Below, piece by piece: positions 21,795-33,629 of a stretch of DNA of 64,000 nucleotides. The DNA is from Charina bottae (Eukaryota; Chordata; Lepidosauria; Squamata; Charinaidae), in the NCBI GenBank assembly GCA_023362775.1, contig JALMGJ010000006.1, forward strand, positions 57,433,001 through 57,497,000, given 5' to 3'. The first letter of the stretch is position 1, and each line of letters begins with the position of its first letter. A program made the position numbers and the translations under genes. The notes below the pieces were generated by a model. That model did not search any database, was not told the origin of the DNA, and was given only the letters and a program-made list of their open reading frames with translations.

Positions 21795-24083
21795 TTTGGC
21801 TATGCTGGCTGTGAATTCTGAGATGATCCTATAGAAGGAAGTAGGTTGAAGAAAGCTGCCCAAGTTCATAGGAGAAGCCCATTGGATGACTATGAGCAGG
21901 CTATTCTAGAAACTCAGTTGTACTCTGCAGTACTGGATTCATCTAAGTGAGCAATCTTTCAAGGCTTTTATAAAGATAATTGAGTTAATACATGTGAGAC
22001 ACTTTGGATCCCCCAAAGATATTATGAATATCCTTGAAAAACATATGTTTCTGTGATCGGAGGACACTACAAACCCAAGGATTGAAGACTGATAACTGCT
22101 TGACCATAAAATGACTGGGGCTATAACAAATTGCTCAGTATTCCATAATATTTTCTTCTTTAGTTATGTGCAGCGATAGCAAGTGAGCCAGAGCTTGTAA
22201 AATGATATAAACACCCACTTGGCTTTATTGTGCATTCATGGCAACCATGTTTCTACATTAGAACTTCCCTAAGAAGAGACAGAAGTTGAAAAATTGGCAG
22301 AGTAATAGCAATTAGGTCAACAGGATAAGATAAAAGCATGCATGAAAGGTGAGACTAGTGAGACTATAAGGTCATAGTAGCTTGAAGCGATTTCTGAGAC
22401 ATCAATGTAGAAATCTTCCTGTCCTATTAATATGAAGATTCCTCAGGAGAGTTTCAGATCAAACACATCTCCAAGGTTATAAAACCATCAAAGGCAACCA
22501 TTAAATTGTGGAGCAGGGAAGGAATCCTGCATTGTAACAAGCCAATCCTCAGCAGTCCATTCTTTTCAGTATGCAGTTTAAGGAAATTAGTGGACATCCA
22601 AGTTTAGATATCATAGCAACAATAGCATATTGCAAGTAGTCACCTAGCTTATAGGAATGATGATCCAATTTATTACAATTCATGAGGCAGCCGATAAAGA
22701 TTCAGTTCTGTATTTTAAAATGCAGAATTAAGGGCTAAATGCTTGAGAAGTCCAATTAAAATGAACAGAAGCTGCTTTCATAATCAAACAAGGACACTTA
22801 CGGACTGGGTCAAAATCTCCAAAGACCAAGCAAAATGTGAAAAATACTAACTTACATATTTCCAGTGAGAACATCAGGTGCACTGTACCATTAAAAAATC
22901 TACCAATAATGATTTACCAACAGAGTTAAAATGGGCTTCTTGGAAGATAGCACATTGTTATCCCTTATTTTTGTAATGTTCTTTAAATACGCAACACTAT
23001 GATTTAGAGTAGCCTTGTCCAGTAGAGTATCTTCTTCATATGGTAGAATTCTCTGAACATTCAACAAGTATAGCCCACAAAGTTTTAATCCCAATGCATC
23101 TGGAAAGCACTACAAGGAAGATGATTTAATAATTTAGAGTAATGCCGACTGCTTGAAAGTGATATACTGTAAAGCATAGTACAAGTATTTTGAGGGCCCT
23201 TAGGATAAGACACCATTCATGGACTCCTTAATTTGGAAGAAGACAGATATAAAAAACCAATTCTCTCACACTCTATTCTTCTTGAGCATTCTTGGCAAAG
23301 TGCTATAGAAGTGGTCATCAGGTGGGTTTGGGATTCTCTTAGAGTCTAGCCATACCAGCCTCCAGGACCAGTTCCAAATTAAAAGAGTTAAGCTTTTCAA
23401 ACAAACTTTGCATTATAGATGACAATGTACTATGTTTGGAATGGCAGCCTTTTATTGAAAGGAGAAGAAAGCTACGACAGAAGTCTTCAACATGACTAAA
23501 GTAGCTCTACAGATCCTATAGATCAAAAGTCGGCAACCTGCAGCCTACCACCTGAAATCATCCGGCCCATAGTTCCAAAAAGAAACATATCCACCTGATC
23601 CACATGACAGAGAGAGAGAATGACTGTCTCTTAATTAATTCTGAATTGGATATTATTTTCTCCAAATCAGAATAAAAGGAATACTACATCTAATAATTGT
23701 ATTATTATTTTATCATTTCACTGAAAGTCATAGGAAAAGTATGGCCTCTGTATACATGCATATTGGTAAATATAATACGGCTGTACAAATACTTTGAAAG
23801 AAGTGCTTTGAAATACATGGAACACATCTAAACTATTTGGATGAATATAACTATTATAACCATTTGTAGTTTCAATTTTAAGTATATTTTAAGTATATTT
23901 TTAAGTTAGCAATATAGGTACAAAAAGCAATTTAATTTCCATCAAAATTGAAAGCATCTGAGGTTTCTTTGAAGCAGCTAAAGCATACTGAGCTATCAAA
24001 ACATGCTTGAGTTGATTGTATTGCCACTGTTGTATATTAGGCAAAAAAGATCTATCTGAAGTCATTGAAATTCCTTAAAATAA
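21795..24083. other. Intergenic, no recognised gene
   Basis: AT-rich sequence with no conserved exon. A short stretch at 23,528-23,570 (GTCGGCAACCTGCAGCC, ATCCGGCCC) resembles a Charlie-type hAT terminus, without a partner end. Confidence 0.4.
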
Positions 24084-24085
24084 TA

Positions 24086-24496
24086 CAGATAGTCCTTGAC
24101 TTACAACCATTCGTTTAGTGACCATTCAAAGTTATGATGGCACTGGAAAAAGTGACTTACAATCAGTCCTCGCACTTACGGCCGTCGCAGCGTCCCTGCG
24201 GTCACGTGATCAAAATTCAGGTGCTTGGCAACTGGCATGTACAGTATTTATTATGGTTGCAGCATCCTGGGGTCATGTAATCACCATTTGCGACCTTCCC
24301 AGCCGGCTTCTGACAAGCAAAGTCAATGGGGGAAGCCAGATTCGCTTACCAACCACGTGATTTACTTAACAGCCGCAGTGATTCACTTAACAACTGTGGC
24401 AAAAGAGGTTGTAAAATTGGGCATGACTCACTTAACTGCCTCGCTTAATGATGGAAGTTCCGGTCCCAATTATGATCGTAATTCGAGAACTACTTG
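24086..24496 (+). mobile_element. Tigger/mariner-like nonautonomous DNA transposon (411 bp)
   Basis: Starts CAGATAGTCCTTGACTTACA and ends with the imperfect inverse (TAATTCGAGAACTACTTG), flanked by TA (24,084-24,085 and 24,497-24,498). The interior contains repeated CACTTAACAACTG-type motifs and no transposase. The element at 1-482 is a second copy. Confidence 0.8.
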
Positions 24497-24498
24497 TA

Positions 24499-25239
24499 AT
24501 TACAGAGTAGTTGATTTGAAGTTACAACTCCAGACTCTGCCCATACTTACCACCTATTTTTAAAGTAAAATGCTTCCATAACATTAAATACTAATGAGAC
24601 TCAGCATCAAAATCCTATCTACAACTTTTTAGAGCCCAAATGTGTCTAGCTGCTCTCAAACCAGGGAGTATAACTGATGCATATTTAGCTTATTTAATAA
24701 GGCTGTTTGGCCAACTGGTAATGATGACATGGTATAAAAAGATGGATACTGTTTAAAACGCCTTGCTGAATAATTGATTATCATCACTCTAGGCTACATC
24801 AGAAGGATTTGTGAGAGGCAAATAAAGTTTCCTACTCAGATATTTAATTAGTAAACTGATTAATGGAAGTTACATTTTCCTTAACAATTATGAATAAAAA
24901 ATTACAGCTTCTCTTTCCCTCTTACACCACTTACATAATCTGGTATTATTTAAATAATCCCATATTCACAGGAAAGTAAATATATATTTTTCTAAATATG
25001 CTTCTGGAAATGCAAACTGATCTGGTGCCATCAGTATGGTCAAATATATAGAAGCTAATTTCCAAGATACAAATGACAGAAATTAAGTTTTAAAAAAATG
25101 TGCTTCATATTTCTTTACTTCCTTGCCTTCTCTGCTTCCCTTCCTATCACTCTCTGTAGGGTGGCATCAGCTAACTACAGTATTATAATTGTTTTCCCCT
25201 CCATTTGCGCTCCTAAGTGCTCTCTAACAGCCAGCAAAG
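24499..25239. other. Intergenic, no recognised feature
   Basis: AT-rich; nothing recognised on either strand. Confidence 0.4.
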
Positions 25240-26605
25240 AAGTAGATAGGTAAAGGACTGGAGGGCAAATGGAGGACCTCTTGGAACAGATTGGATAAAA
25301 TGTGGCATGGTTCAAGGCCCACCTAAAATATCAGTCCATGGTACTGAATACAGTGAAGGATGCTTATGTCTCCACCTCTATTGTCTGTATAGAACAGGTT
25401 GATTTTTTTTCATATAGTGCAGCATATGTTCCATCAAGATACTGGGGAGGGGAGACAGGATAGCCGGTCACTGGGAACAATTTTAATTATCCTTTGCAGA
25501 CAGTCAGTTGGATTTATCTTATTTTGAACTCTAGTGTTGGGGCAGATCATAGAGAAACAACCTTGGCAACTGTTTATCGTGTACATATGGATTCTTTTTC
25601 AGTTTATACGTATGTAGAAAAACACTTAAAAAAGCCCTCCCTTAATCTGGAAGATCTCTGTAATTATAGACTAGATTCAAATTTTCCAGTTTGGGTAAAA
25701 TGGCTGAGAAAATCATACGAGTGAGAGTCATACAACTGAAACAGCTTAGAAGCCCTCAGAATAAATAAAAGTGGTGCCATCACAGCTCCAGATGCATCTG
25801 GATAAAATTAACTTTCTGGACCCAATTTAATTGACTTTTGTCCAGGATATGGTATTGAGAGTGTGCTGGTCACCCTGATGATGTCCTACACTAGAAACTA
25901 AGTGGAAGAAAAGATTCTTGGCAGCTTTTCATATTGTTTTTTGTGCTGAGGGACTACTGTTCAGTGCCTAAGTCAATGACCTATGGTATCCAAAAGGGTT
26001 GTATCTTATCTGTATGAAACTGCTCGGGAGAGACATGTAGAGCTTTGGATTGAGATGCCACCAATACACTGACACCAAACTGTATTGGTCCCGATCATCT
26101 GACTTCAAGGAAGCAGTCATTATTCCTGAATATTGCCTAATCTTGATAATGGGCTGGATGAGAGCCAGCAAGCTGAAATTAAATCGAGACAAAAAGATAT
26201 TATGTTGATAAGGAGAAAGCTGGGCTTGTAGACTGAGGTGAAGATGTTTTGGATGGAGTTACATTTCCCCAGAAAGAGAAAGTTCCCAGTTTAGGAGTGT
26301 TCCTTTATCCCTAGCTGTAAGTAGATTTGTAGATGACAAATATGGCAAGGAACTCATAGCTAGTCCTCCAGCTGCTACCCTTCCTAGCTGATCAGACTTG
26401 GCAACAGTTATTCATGCTTTGGTTACCACCCATCTTGACTAGTGTAATGGTCATGTAAGGATACCCTTGAAAAGTGTCCAGAAATTGCAGTTGGTATAAA
26501 ATAGTCAGTTATTAACTAGTACAAGATACAGGGATTATATACTTGTACTGAAGGATCCATGCTGGGTGCCATTTTCCTACTGGGTACAGTGTAAGGTGTT
26601 GATGT

Positions 26606-26871
26606 TGTGATGGAGCTGGGAGCTGAGGGGGTAGAGAGTGCATTCCAGGCTGATAAGCGTTCGCACAGCTTGCACAGCTTAGAGAGTGTGGGGGGGGGTG
26701 TGGCGAGGAAGAAAGTTAGACTAGCATCGCCCTAGATTCCCAAGGGTATTTTCCCCCTTAGCTCAGTTTATGAACCTTTAGTCTGGCAAGATTCTGTGTA
26801 TGGTAGAAACAATAAAGATACTAGAGTTGAACTTCGACTCAGTGTTGTTTCTTCGCCAATTCCTTCTGACA
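26606..26871 (+). mobile_element. Solo LTR (266 bp)
   Basis: Begins TGTGATGGAGC and ends CTTCTGACA, so TG...CA termini; flanked by a 5-bp duplication GATGT (26,601-26,605 and 26,872-26,876). Contains an AATAAA poly(A) signal near 26,811, supporting plus orientation. No internal coding region remains, so a retrotransposon or endogenous retrovirus was lost by LTR recombination. It interrupts the L2/CR1 copy. Confidence 0.8.
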
Positions 26872-27162
26872 GATGTTGAACTTTAAAGATCTCATGGCTA
26901 AGGTCTGATTAATTGAGGGACCACCTCTTCTACCATGACCTTGTCTGGTTACTTAAATCAGTATGAGTGTCCCTTTGAAAGATTCCCCCGCTGCCCAAAT
27001 CTCAACTATCTGGTTAGCAGGAAGAGGCCTTGTACTGTGCATCTCCCAGGCTACAGAGTATTCTCAACATTCCCCAGCACACAGGAAAGGTGCAAAAACA
27101 CATCTCTTGCCAAGCTTCTAACTGTTAATACATTTTAAAGTGGATTTTATTTTTTATTTTAA

Positions 27163-27225
27163 TTGCACAGTGGCAGTATCGTAGCCAATGAGGTTTATCC
27201 GAGGCACAATTATTGCTAATTGAAA
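27163..27225 (+). pseudogene. U4 snRNA retropseudogene, 3'-truncated
   Basis: The sequence GTGGCAGTATCGTAGCCAAT, then GAGGTTTATCCGAGGC, then ATTGCTAATTGAAA is the 5' part of vertebrate U4 snRNA, including the U6-pairing stem I/II region and 5' stem-loop. It stops after about nucleotide 63, before the Sm site. An 8-bp direct repeat AATTGCAC (27,161-27,168 and 27,227-27,234) flanks it, consistent with LINE-mediated retroposition. It lies inside an L2/CR1 3' region and lacks a snRNA promoter. Confidence 0.9.
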
Positions 27226-27410
27226 CAATTGCACTGATTTCATTGTAGTGTTTTATATTTTGTTTTATTATTGTAAATTGCCTTGAGTGCTTAATATAGG
27301 AAAAAATGTGAGGTCAAAATAAAATAATCTAAAAGGGCTTGAAATATTTATCAATATGAGTGAAATTAATGACTAGTGGATGGTATTATTAATACTAGAC
27401 AGAAAATCAT

Positions 27411-27792
27411 TGTGATGGTCCTGATCCTTCAGCTATTAATTCAGAGACTCTTACGACAAGCCATCAAGGATATGAAAGAGCTCTTTATTAAAGCAAGTGA
27501 TCCGTTCCAATGTAAAGACTAGCAGTCCGCGCTGAATGGCATTTACATTCTTCCCCTTGTGCCAGCCCCCCCCCATTGGGGAAGTCGCTCCGTGACCGCC
27601 CCTCCCAATGCTTTTACCGGTTCCATACTTCCCAGCCACAATCCTTGCTAACAAGCTGACAGCCCATCCGGGTTGACTTGGCGCCAGCCCGTTCGACTAA
27701 ACAATTCTGATCAATATTCCTAATCACCCTGCAGGAATTCAAGACTGCTACTACCCCCCATAACTACACTGGCAGGATGCTCCATCCTGACA
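27411..27792 (-). mobile_element. Solo LTR (382 bp)
   Basis: Plus-strand ends TGTGATGG and CATCCTGACA with a 5-bp duplication ATCAT (27,406-27,410 and 27,793-27,797). A poly(A) signal on the minus strand (AATAAAGAG, near 27,485) favours minus orientation. GC-rich U3-like part at 27,540-27,620. Confidence 0.75.
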
Positions 27793-28329
27793 ATCATATT
27801 TTCACTGTAGGACGTAGTACAGTAAAGCTTTGTATGAGCAGTAAAAAGTTGTGTCTTAATAGTTGCCATATTTCACCAAGGGAAGCCTCAGTGGTGTGTG
27901 CAGCTTTGCTTTACTGCATGTGTGCAACTTACCTCAATTATAAGGCTACCTAGGGCTTTAGGCAGCAAATCGATGTCACGCTCCAAAAGTGGGTGAAGCC
28001 ATTTCTGGAGAGGTGTAGGGCCTTTGGTCTCTGCAAGGCTTAAGGCATGCAGTTTGCCCCTTAAACCACTCCTAACTCTAAAACAGGCAAAAAAGAACCA
28101 AAATGTTTGGCTCAATACACTCAGAGGGGGCTATAGGGCTGGTGAAAGGATGCTAGCAGATCACACATTTTGCATCTACTTCACTGAAGCATAATTGAGC
28201 TAGTTAACCACCTCATCCTTTGTGGATCAGTGCATCTTATCTTCATTTTATCTCCACAATAACAGTCTTGGGAGGCAGATTGGGCTGTGAGATACAGATG
28301 GTCCAAAGTAATCCACTGAAATCTATGGT

Positions 28330-29050
28330 CAAGTGGGGACATTTATTTATTAGGATTTAGATGTTAACCACCCAACTCACAATAGTGAGTCTCAGTGGCG
28401 TGTGTATGAAACCAGGTTTCCAGAGCGTTGTGGAAGGCCAACAGAGTCTGAATATTGGAGGATATGCTGTTTCACAGGGCAGGTGCTGTGAAGGTAGACT
28501 TCTTAGGTTGCTCTAGATGACATTGTTTAATAGAGGGCACCTGAAGCATGCCTACTCTGTCAGATCTCTGGAACAAGCCAAGACACAGACAGGCACTCCC
28601 ACAAATAACCCAGGCTTGTGTCATAAAGTGTTTTACAGGTGAAAACCAGCACATTGAATTGCATGTGGAAGACCATAATGAAGTAGTGGTGTTACATGGG
28701 TGTACTGTGGTACACCCATAACTACATGCACTGCCGCATTCTGGACTACTTGCAATTTCTGGATGATCTTCAAAGGCAGCTCCAGGTAGAACACATTGCA
28801 ATAGTCCAAATGAGAGGTGACCAAGGCATAAGTGACCATGAGTAGGCCCTCCTGATCCAGGAAGAGGAGCAATTGGTGCACTAGTCAATTTGTGCAAAAG
28901 ACATCTTGGTCATGGCTGTCAGTTGCTCTTCTAGCAGAAGCCAAGAGTCCATAAGGACCCCAAACTGAATCTAGTCCTAGTCTGACAACATATTGGACTA
29001 TGTTGATTTTTATTGGTGATATGGACCTCATGCAGTTTAGTATTGTCACA
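28330..29050 (-). mobile_element. L2/CR1-type LINE 3' fragment
   Basis: Minus-strand frames read VTSHLDYCNVFYLELPLK and IIQKLQVVQNAAVHVV, the conserved ORF2 C-terminus of L2/CR1 LINEs, followed toward lower coordinates by its 3' end at about 28,335. Several stops; 5'-truncated. Confidence 0.75.
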
Positions 29051-30240
29051 AGGTAGACATTAAATAACAGTAAACAGAAACTGATTTCAGAAACACTCAG
29101 AGACACTGAATTGAAATGATAGCCAACATTTGTCTCAAACAGAGATTCCATAATGTATCTTGCTACAGATGGTTTACTATATAACTTAAAAACCATGACA
29201 GTTACATTATTTAAAATGATACTTCCCTGGTTTAGCAGTTATACCAATTCATTTTTTGTTTATAGTCAGAATATTACTGCTGTAAAATGATTACATAGAT
29301 TTTGTTTTTATTTTAATTTGAAAACAGTAAGCATCATTTCATATTTTATTTTGGAAAATAATTTATTTTTCATTGTGCTTTATTCATGATCTCACATCAT
29401 CTCATCAAACTTTCAACCCGAAGCCATAACCAGGTTATATAATTCAGTAATGTAGAATCATGAATTTTAAGATGTACCAAAATACAGACTTAAATTATTT
29501 AAATTGAATTTCAAACACTGACATATTTTTGTCTCAGTAGCTAAGTATACATTACCCATGAAAATTCTTTGTGAATGACATGTATAATTCTTATGAGAAA
29601 TGCCTAGATAATTACTGCTACATAATTATATACAATACTATAAAGTATTGTATGCAATTCATTTTCACAAAGAATAAGACATTTATAGCGCCAATCATCA
29701 CATTATCATTGAATCTGAGGTAATGTTTGCAGTAATAAGAAAAATCACATAAGGTAGAAACTGACAGGTGAAATAATGAGAACATTACCTTCTTATGGTA
29801 ACCAAAATAATGTACCATTTTAGACCCATGCACAGAGATTCTCTAAGACTAAGACTAGAAAATCTTTGTTCCTTCAGATGCTGCTAAATTTCCACTCTCA
29901 ACATACCAGGCACCATGCACTGCAGTGCTGCAGATTCCACATCCCTGATAACCATATATCCATGTCATAATCTTATGTATTCCCAGATGAGTAATTTGAT
30001 ATGCAACAGAGAATTCAAAAAAGACCTTTTCCCTTTAAAAACAATTCTGTTGTTCTTGACCTCCCTTTGGATTGGTGCAGACTGAAGCATATAGATATCT
30101 AATTTTGGAGGCTGATATAATTAGCAATTACAGTATAACCATTTGAAATTCCTATAAACCTATTTCAGCCAATGTTAAGTCCACCATTCTGTTCCCACAA
30201 TCATGAATCAGATGCCAGTCAAAGTCCACAGATAGGATAT
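29051..30240. other. Intergenic, no recognised feature
   Basis: AT-rich sequence with no recognised exon, RNA or repeat family. Confidence 0.4.
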
Positions 30241-30259
30241 GAGCATCATAACTCCTTCT

Positions 30260-31310
30260 TCATGTTCTTCATGATACCGCAGTGGCCATACAAGAACCGA
30301 GTTTCAATGAGTGTGCTGAAAAATTATCACGAGCTCTAGAAGAACTGGAGTGGTATTATAATAATTACTTAAAACCTAATCCAAGCAAAACTCAAGTATG
30401 TGCCTTTCATCTTCGCAATCGAGATGCAGGGGTTGAATTGGATATTACATGGAAAGGGAACAGATTACAACACTGCCCAACACCTAAATATTTGGGTGTT
30501 ATGTTGGACAGAATGCTTTCCTTTAAGCAACATTGCCTGAATACCAAGGCTAAAGTATGTGCTAGGAATAACATCATCCGACGACTGACAAACTATGCAT
30601 GGGGAGCCCAGCCAGCTACATTACGAGTATCAGCTCTGGCCTTGAGTGTCTCTACTGCTGAATATGCGGCACCAGTATGGAACACATTGGCACATGTGAA
30701 GCAAGTAGATATCGCTGTGAATGAGGCAATGCGCATAGTGATGGGATGCCTCAAACCTACGCCCGTTAATAAACTATATCCCCTTGTTGGCATTGCTCCA
30801 CCTAAGATTAGAAGGGAAGTAGAAGCAGACGCCGAAAGAACCAAGCAAGAGACTGACTCCCGCCACCCTCTGAGCGCATATGCTCCTCCAATTTGTCGAC
30901 TTAAATCTAGAAAGAGCTTTATGGCAAGAACTAATACCCTAGAGGGGTCCAAAGAACAGAATTGAATAAGTAAATGGAGGAATGAGCTCACCAATTTGAG
31001 TATTTTACCGAAGGAAGAAATGGCCGCTGGAAACACTCTCCCTTATACAGTTTGGAGGCCAATGAATAGGATGAGGGTGGGGGTACCAAGGTGCAAGATG
31101 AATTTATTTAAGTGGGGGTTGTTGGCTGACGACAATACATTATGTGAATGTGGAGAAATCCAAGACCCGGAGCATCTGATGGTGTGTCGATTACTGTTGG
31201 AGCCTTGTACTGTCGACGACCTACAGCAAGCTACACAAAGCTGTGGCAGTGGCTACATTTTGGCAGAGTAAAGTTCGATCTGGACACTAAATAAATAAAT
31301 AAATAAATGT
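30260..31310 (+). mobile_element. 5'-truncated non-LTR retrotransposon of a jockey-like type
   Basis: From 30,273 a nearly open frame runs to 30,965. It reads DTAVAIQE just after the (lost) YADD site, then LKPNPSKTQVCAFHLRNRDA, PKYLGVMLDR, WGAQPATLRVSALALSVSTA and GCLKPTPVNKLY. A second frame (30,996-31,271) has NRMRVGVPRCK, LCECGEIQDPEHLMVCRLLL (a CCHC-like Cys/His cluster) and the ORF2 terminus. It ends in an AAAT repeat. These motifs are of jockey/I-superfamily ORF2 and differ clearly from the BovB, L1 and L2/CR1 copies nearby. Only one stop or frame change in about 1 kb suggests a younger insertion. Clade uncertain. Confidence 0.8.
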
Positions 31311-31329
31311 TCAGTGTTATTGGTATAAA

Positions 31330-31386
31330 ATACATACATACATACATACATACATACATACATACATACATACATACATACATACA
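31330..31386. repeat. (CATA)n microsatellite
   Basis: About 14 tandem CATA units, directly beside a SINE tail on the minus strand, so probably that SINE's 3' microsatellite. Confidence 0.9.
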
Positions 31387-31387
31387 T

Positions 31388-31505
31388 TTGTGCCTTCGAG
31401 TCAATATTGACTTCTGGTGACTGCCTGGATAAGCCCCTGCAGTTTTTTTTGGCAAGGTTTTCAGAAGTGGTTTGTCTGCCTTCTTCCTAGGGCTGATACT
31501 GCTCT
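31388..31505 (-). mobile_element. Sauria-type SINE or BovB 3' tail, truncated
   Basis: On the minus strand it reads ACTTCTGAAAACCTTGCC, CAGGCAGTCACCAGAAGTCA and ACTCGAAGGCACAAATG, then (TATG)n. This is the BovB-derived tail shared by Sauria SINEs; the tRNA head is missing. Confidence 0.75.
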
Positions 31506-33246
31506 TTAAATGCAATATGTATTACTTTGCTTTCTTCAAAGTCTCATGCCCACCCTACTATGTTTTGAGAGCTGTCCATGGCATCCATAGGATCTCATTG
31601 ATTTTGTCAGAATGATGCAGCATATATTGTGGCATCATATATGTAGGATCCACTCCTTTGGGGTGTGCATGCAATGTCACAATACAATCCCGTGGAGCTG
31701 CTTTTGTTGGCCTGACATGCCCCCTTGTTCTTGCCATGAAGACACCACTAAAGGTCTCCTACTCATTCTGCTGATTAGAGTCCTGAGCATCTGCCCAAAG
31801 TAACGATACAAAACAAACTGTATTGCAAGGTGTCCTTTTATGATATCAATACAAAATGAAAACTCTTATACATGTTCAGGATGCTGTTCTATGCTGCAGG
31901 GTCAAACTTCAATCTATTGCCAAGAAATTCAGGAAGGATATGAAACACAATACACCACAAGCCATGAGATGTCATAATAAAACACAGGAGTATTTATAGT
32001 TAAAGTGGTTTTTCCCTTTAAAAAAATTATACTACAGTGCAATAAATTGAGGCCTCCCAAAGACAAATCAATAATTACATATGTTCAAGATTGGGGGTAG
32101 GGGACAATACACCACCATGGCCAGGATAGTTATACCCCATCCCATCTTGTGTCCACCAGAGATAATTGACAAGTGCAATCAATGCTGAACCCTGATTGGA
32201 AAAGGTCCAGATAATCTATTTCGTTTATGGCCCTCTGGAGTGCAAGCTGACCACCTTCTCAACAACTTTCACTACAAATGGATGGTTGGATATAGGACAA
32301 AAATTGTCCAATTCTGTTGGATCAAACAATCGCTTTTTAAGAAATTGTTTATAAATGTATCGTTCTGTAAACAGAAAGATTTTGTTTTCATAAGCAAAAT
32401 AATCCACCTATTTAAATACTTAACATTGAATGGAAACCAAGAAAATGCTTGCATGCATACCTTTTGTATATCTCACAATATTTTACATCCAGAAATATTA
32501 AAATGCAGGTCTAGGGTGCTGGAAAAAACAATTGTAAAAGCACTTAACTGAGCATGCAGATCTTTAGTTTGATGGAGAAAATCAGATTCCTGAACAAGTC
32601 AAAATTAACTGTCACAAATATTTCAGTTGCAGCAGATTTTTGCCTAACAATCCATGGAAAGATATTAGAATCTGGAGCTACATATGAGAAGGTAAAACAA
32701 TATTTATAAACTAGCCAGCTATCTTGACCTGCTTTCTGTCTCCACATATGTAGCATATTTACTGTGTATTTTAATATCATACCATCAGCAATTCTCAAAG
32801 GCAAATTTAACAACTCTTATGAGAAACAAGTATTCTGCATGACTCTGTAACAGTGGAAATATTGGCTCAAATGTATTGTATGTACTCCTATAATCATGTT
32901 ATAGATCTTCTTTAAAAATTAGGTTTTCATAGTTTGATTACTTTGATAATCAAAAAATTAATTTTATGTTTCTTTTCTAATTTGCAGCCAAGACTATTGT
33001 ATAGAGTAGCCAAATCTGGAGTGGTAGGTAATACAATTAAACTATAATGTCTGAGTGACCTTATATTTGAATGCCATCTTGGGTAATGAATTATGTAATT
33101 AAAATAGATGGTTGCTAAATTTTCTGTAATTATGTCTTCTATTCTACTGTGCCTCTGTTGTTTATTTATTGCAGGCGGATGATTATAATAAATCCCGATT
33201 TTGATAATACTACATCAATATTTTTGGCTGTACTCTTGGTTACCTT
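31506..33246. other. Intergenic, no recognised feature
   Basis: Nothing convincing on either strand; the frames of about 100 codons near 32.3 kb have no domain signature. Confidence 0.4.
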
Positions 33247-33257
33247 ATTATTTCATA

Positions 33258-33589
33258 GGTAAAGGTAAAGGCTTCCCCTGCACAGTCGTGTCCGACTCTA
33301 GGGGCCAGTGCTCATCTCCGTTTGTTAGCCGAAGAGCCAGCGCTGTCCGAAGATGCTTCCGCGGTCATGTGGCTGGCATGACGTGCGCGGAATGCCATTA
33401 CCTACCCACCGAAGTGGTACCTATTTATCTACTTGCATTTGCATGCTTTCGAATTGCTAGGTTGGCAAGAGCTGGGGCGAGTGTGGGAGCTCACTCCGTC
33501 ACGCGTGGCTAGGGATTCGAACCTCCGAACTTGTGATCTTCCGATCGACAAGCCTGGCGTCTTACCCGTTTAGCCATCGCGCCCCCTAT
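33258..33589 (-). mobile_element. tRNA-derived SINE, copy 2 (intact)
   Basis: Full copy of the family at 6,918-7,251, read on the minus strand, flanked by a perfect 11-bp duplication ATTATTTCATA (33,247-33,257 and 33,590-33,600). B box GGTTCGAATCC and octamer ATTTGCAT (33,437-33,444) are intact. Confidence 0.9.
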
Positions 33590-33629
33590 ATTATTTCATA
33601 ACAATATATTTTTATTCTTTACCCATCTG

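Larger units (their letters stand above)
25240..27360 (+). mobile_element. Decayed L2/CR1-type LINE carrying nested insertions
   Basis: Plus-strand sequence follows LINE ORF2 in order: endonuclease end (near 25,500), reverse transcriptase (GGATATGGTATTGAGAGTG at about 25,840), C-terminal region (CATCTTGACTAGTGTAATGG at about 26,430, corresponding to the HLDYCN motif), and a 3' end closing with GTAAATTGCCTTGAGTGCTT. Stops are frequent. A solo LTR (26,606-26,871) and a U4 snRNA retropseudogene (27,163-27,225) are inserted in it. Confidence 0.7.

Noticed and set aside
21162..21869. 235-codon minus-strand frame
   Set aside because: It runs through hAT copy D and both flanks, so it cannot predate the insertion and has no domain features.
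23528..23575. Possible hAT terminus (GTCGGCAACCTGCAGCC)
   Set aside because: No opposite terminus or target duplication was found, so an element cannot be delimited.
27163..27225. Functional U4 snRNA gene
   Set aside because: The Sm site and 3' stem-loop are missing, no PSE/DSE-type promoter is evident, and the flanking repeats show retroposition.
31330..31386. CRISPR-like or regulatory repeat array
   Set aside because: It is a plain (CATA)n microsatellite; in a vertebrate genome no CRISPR is expected and there are no spacers.
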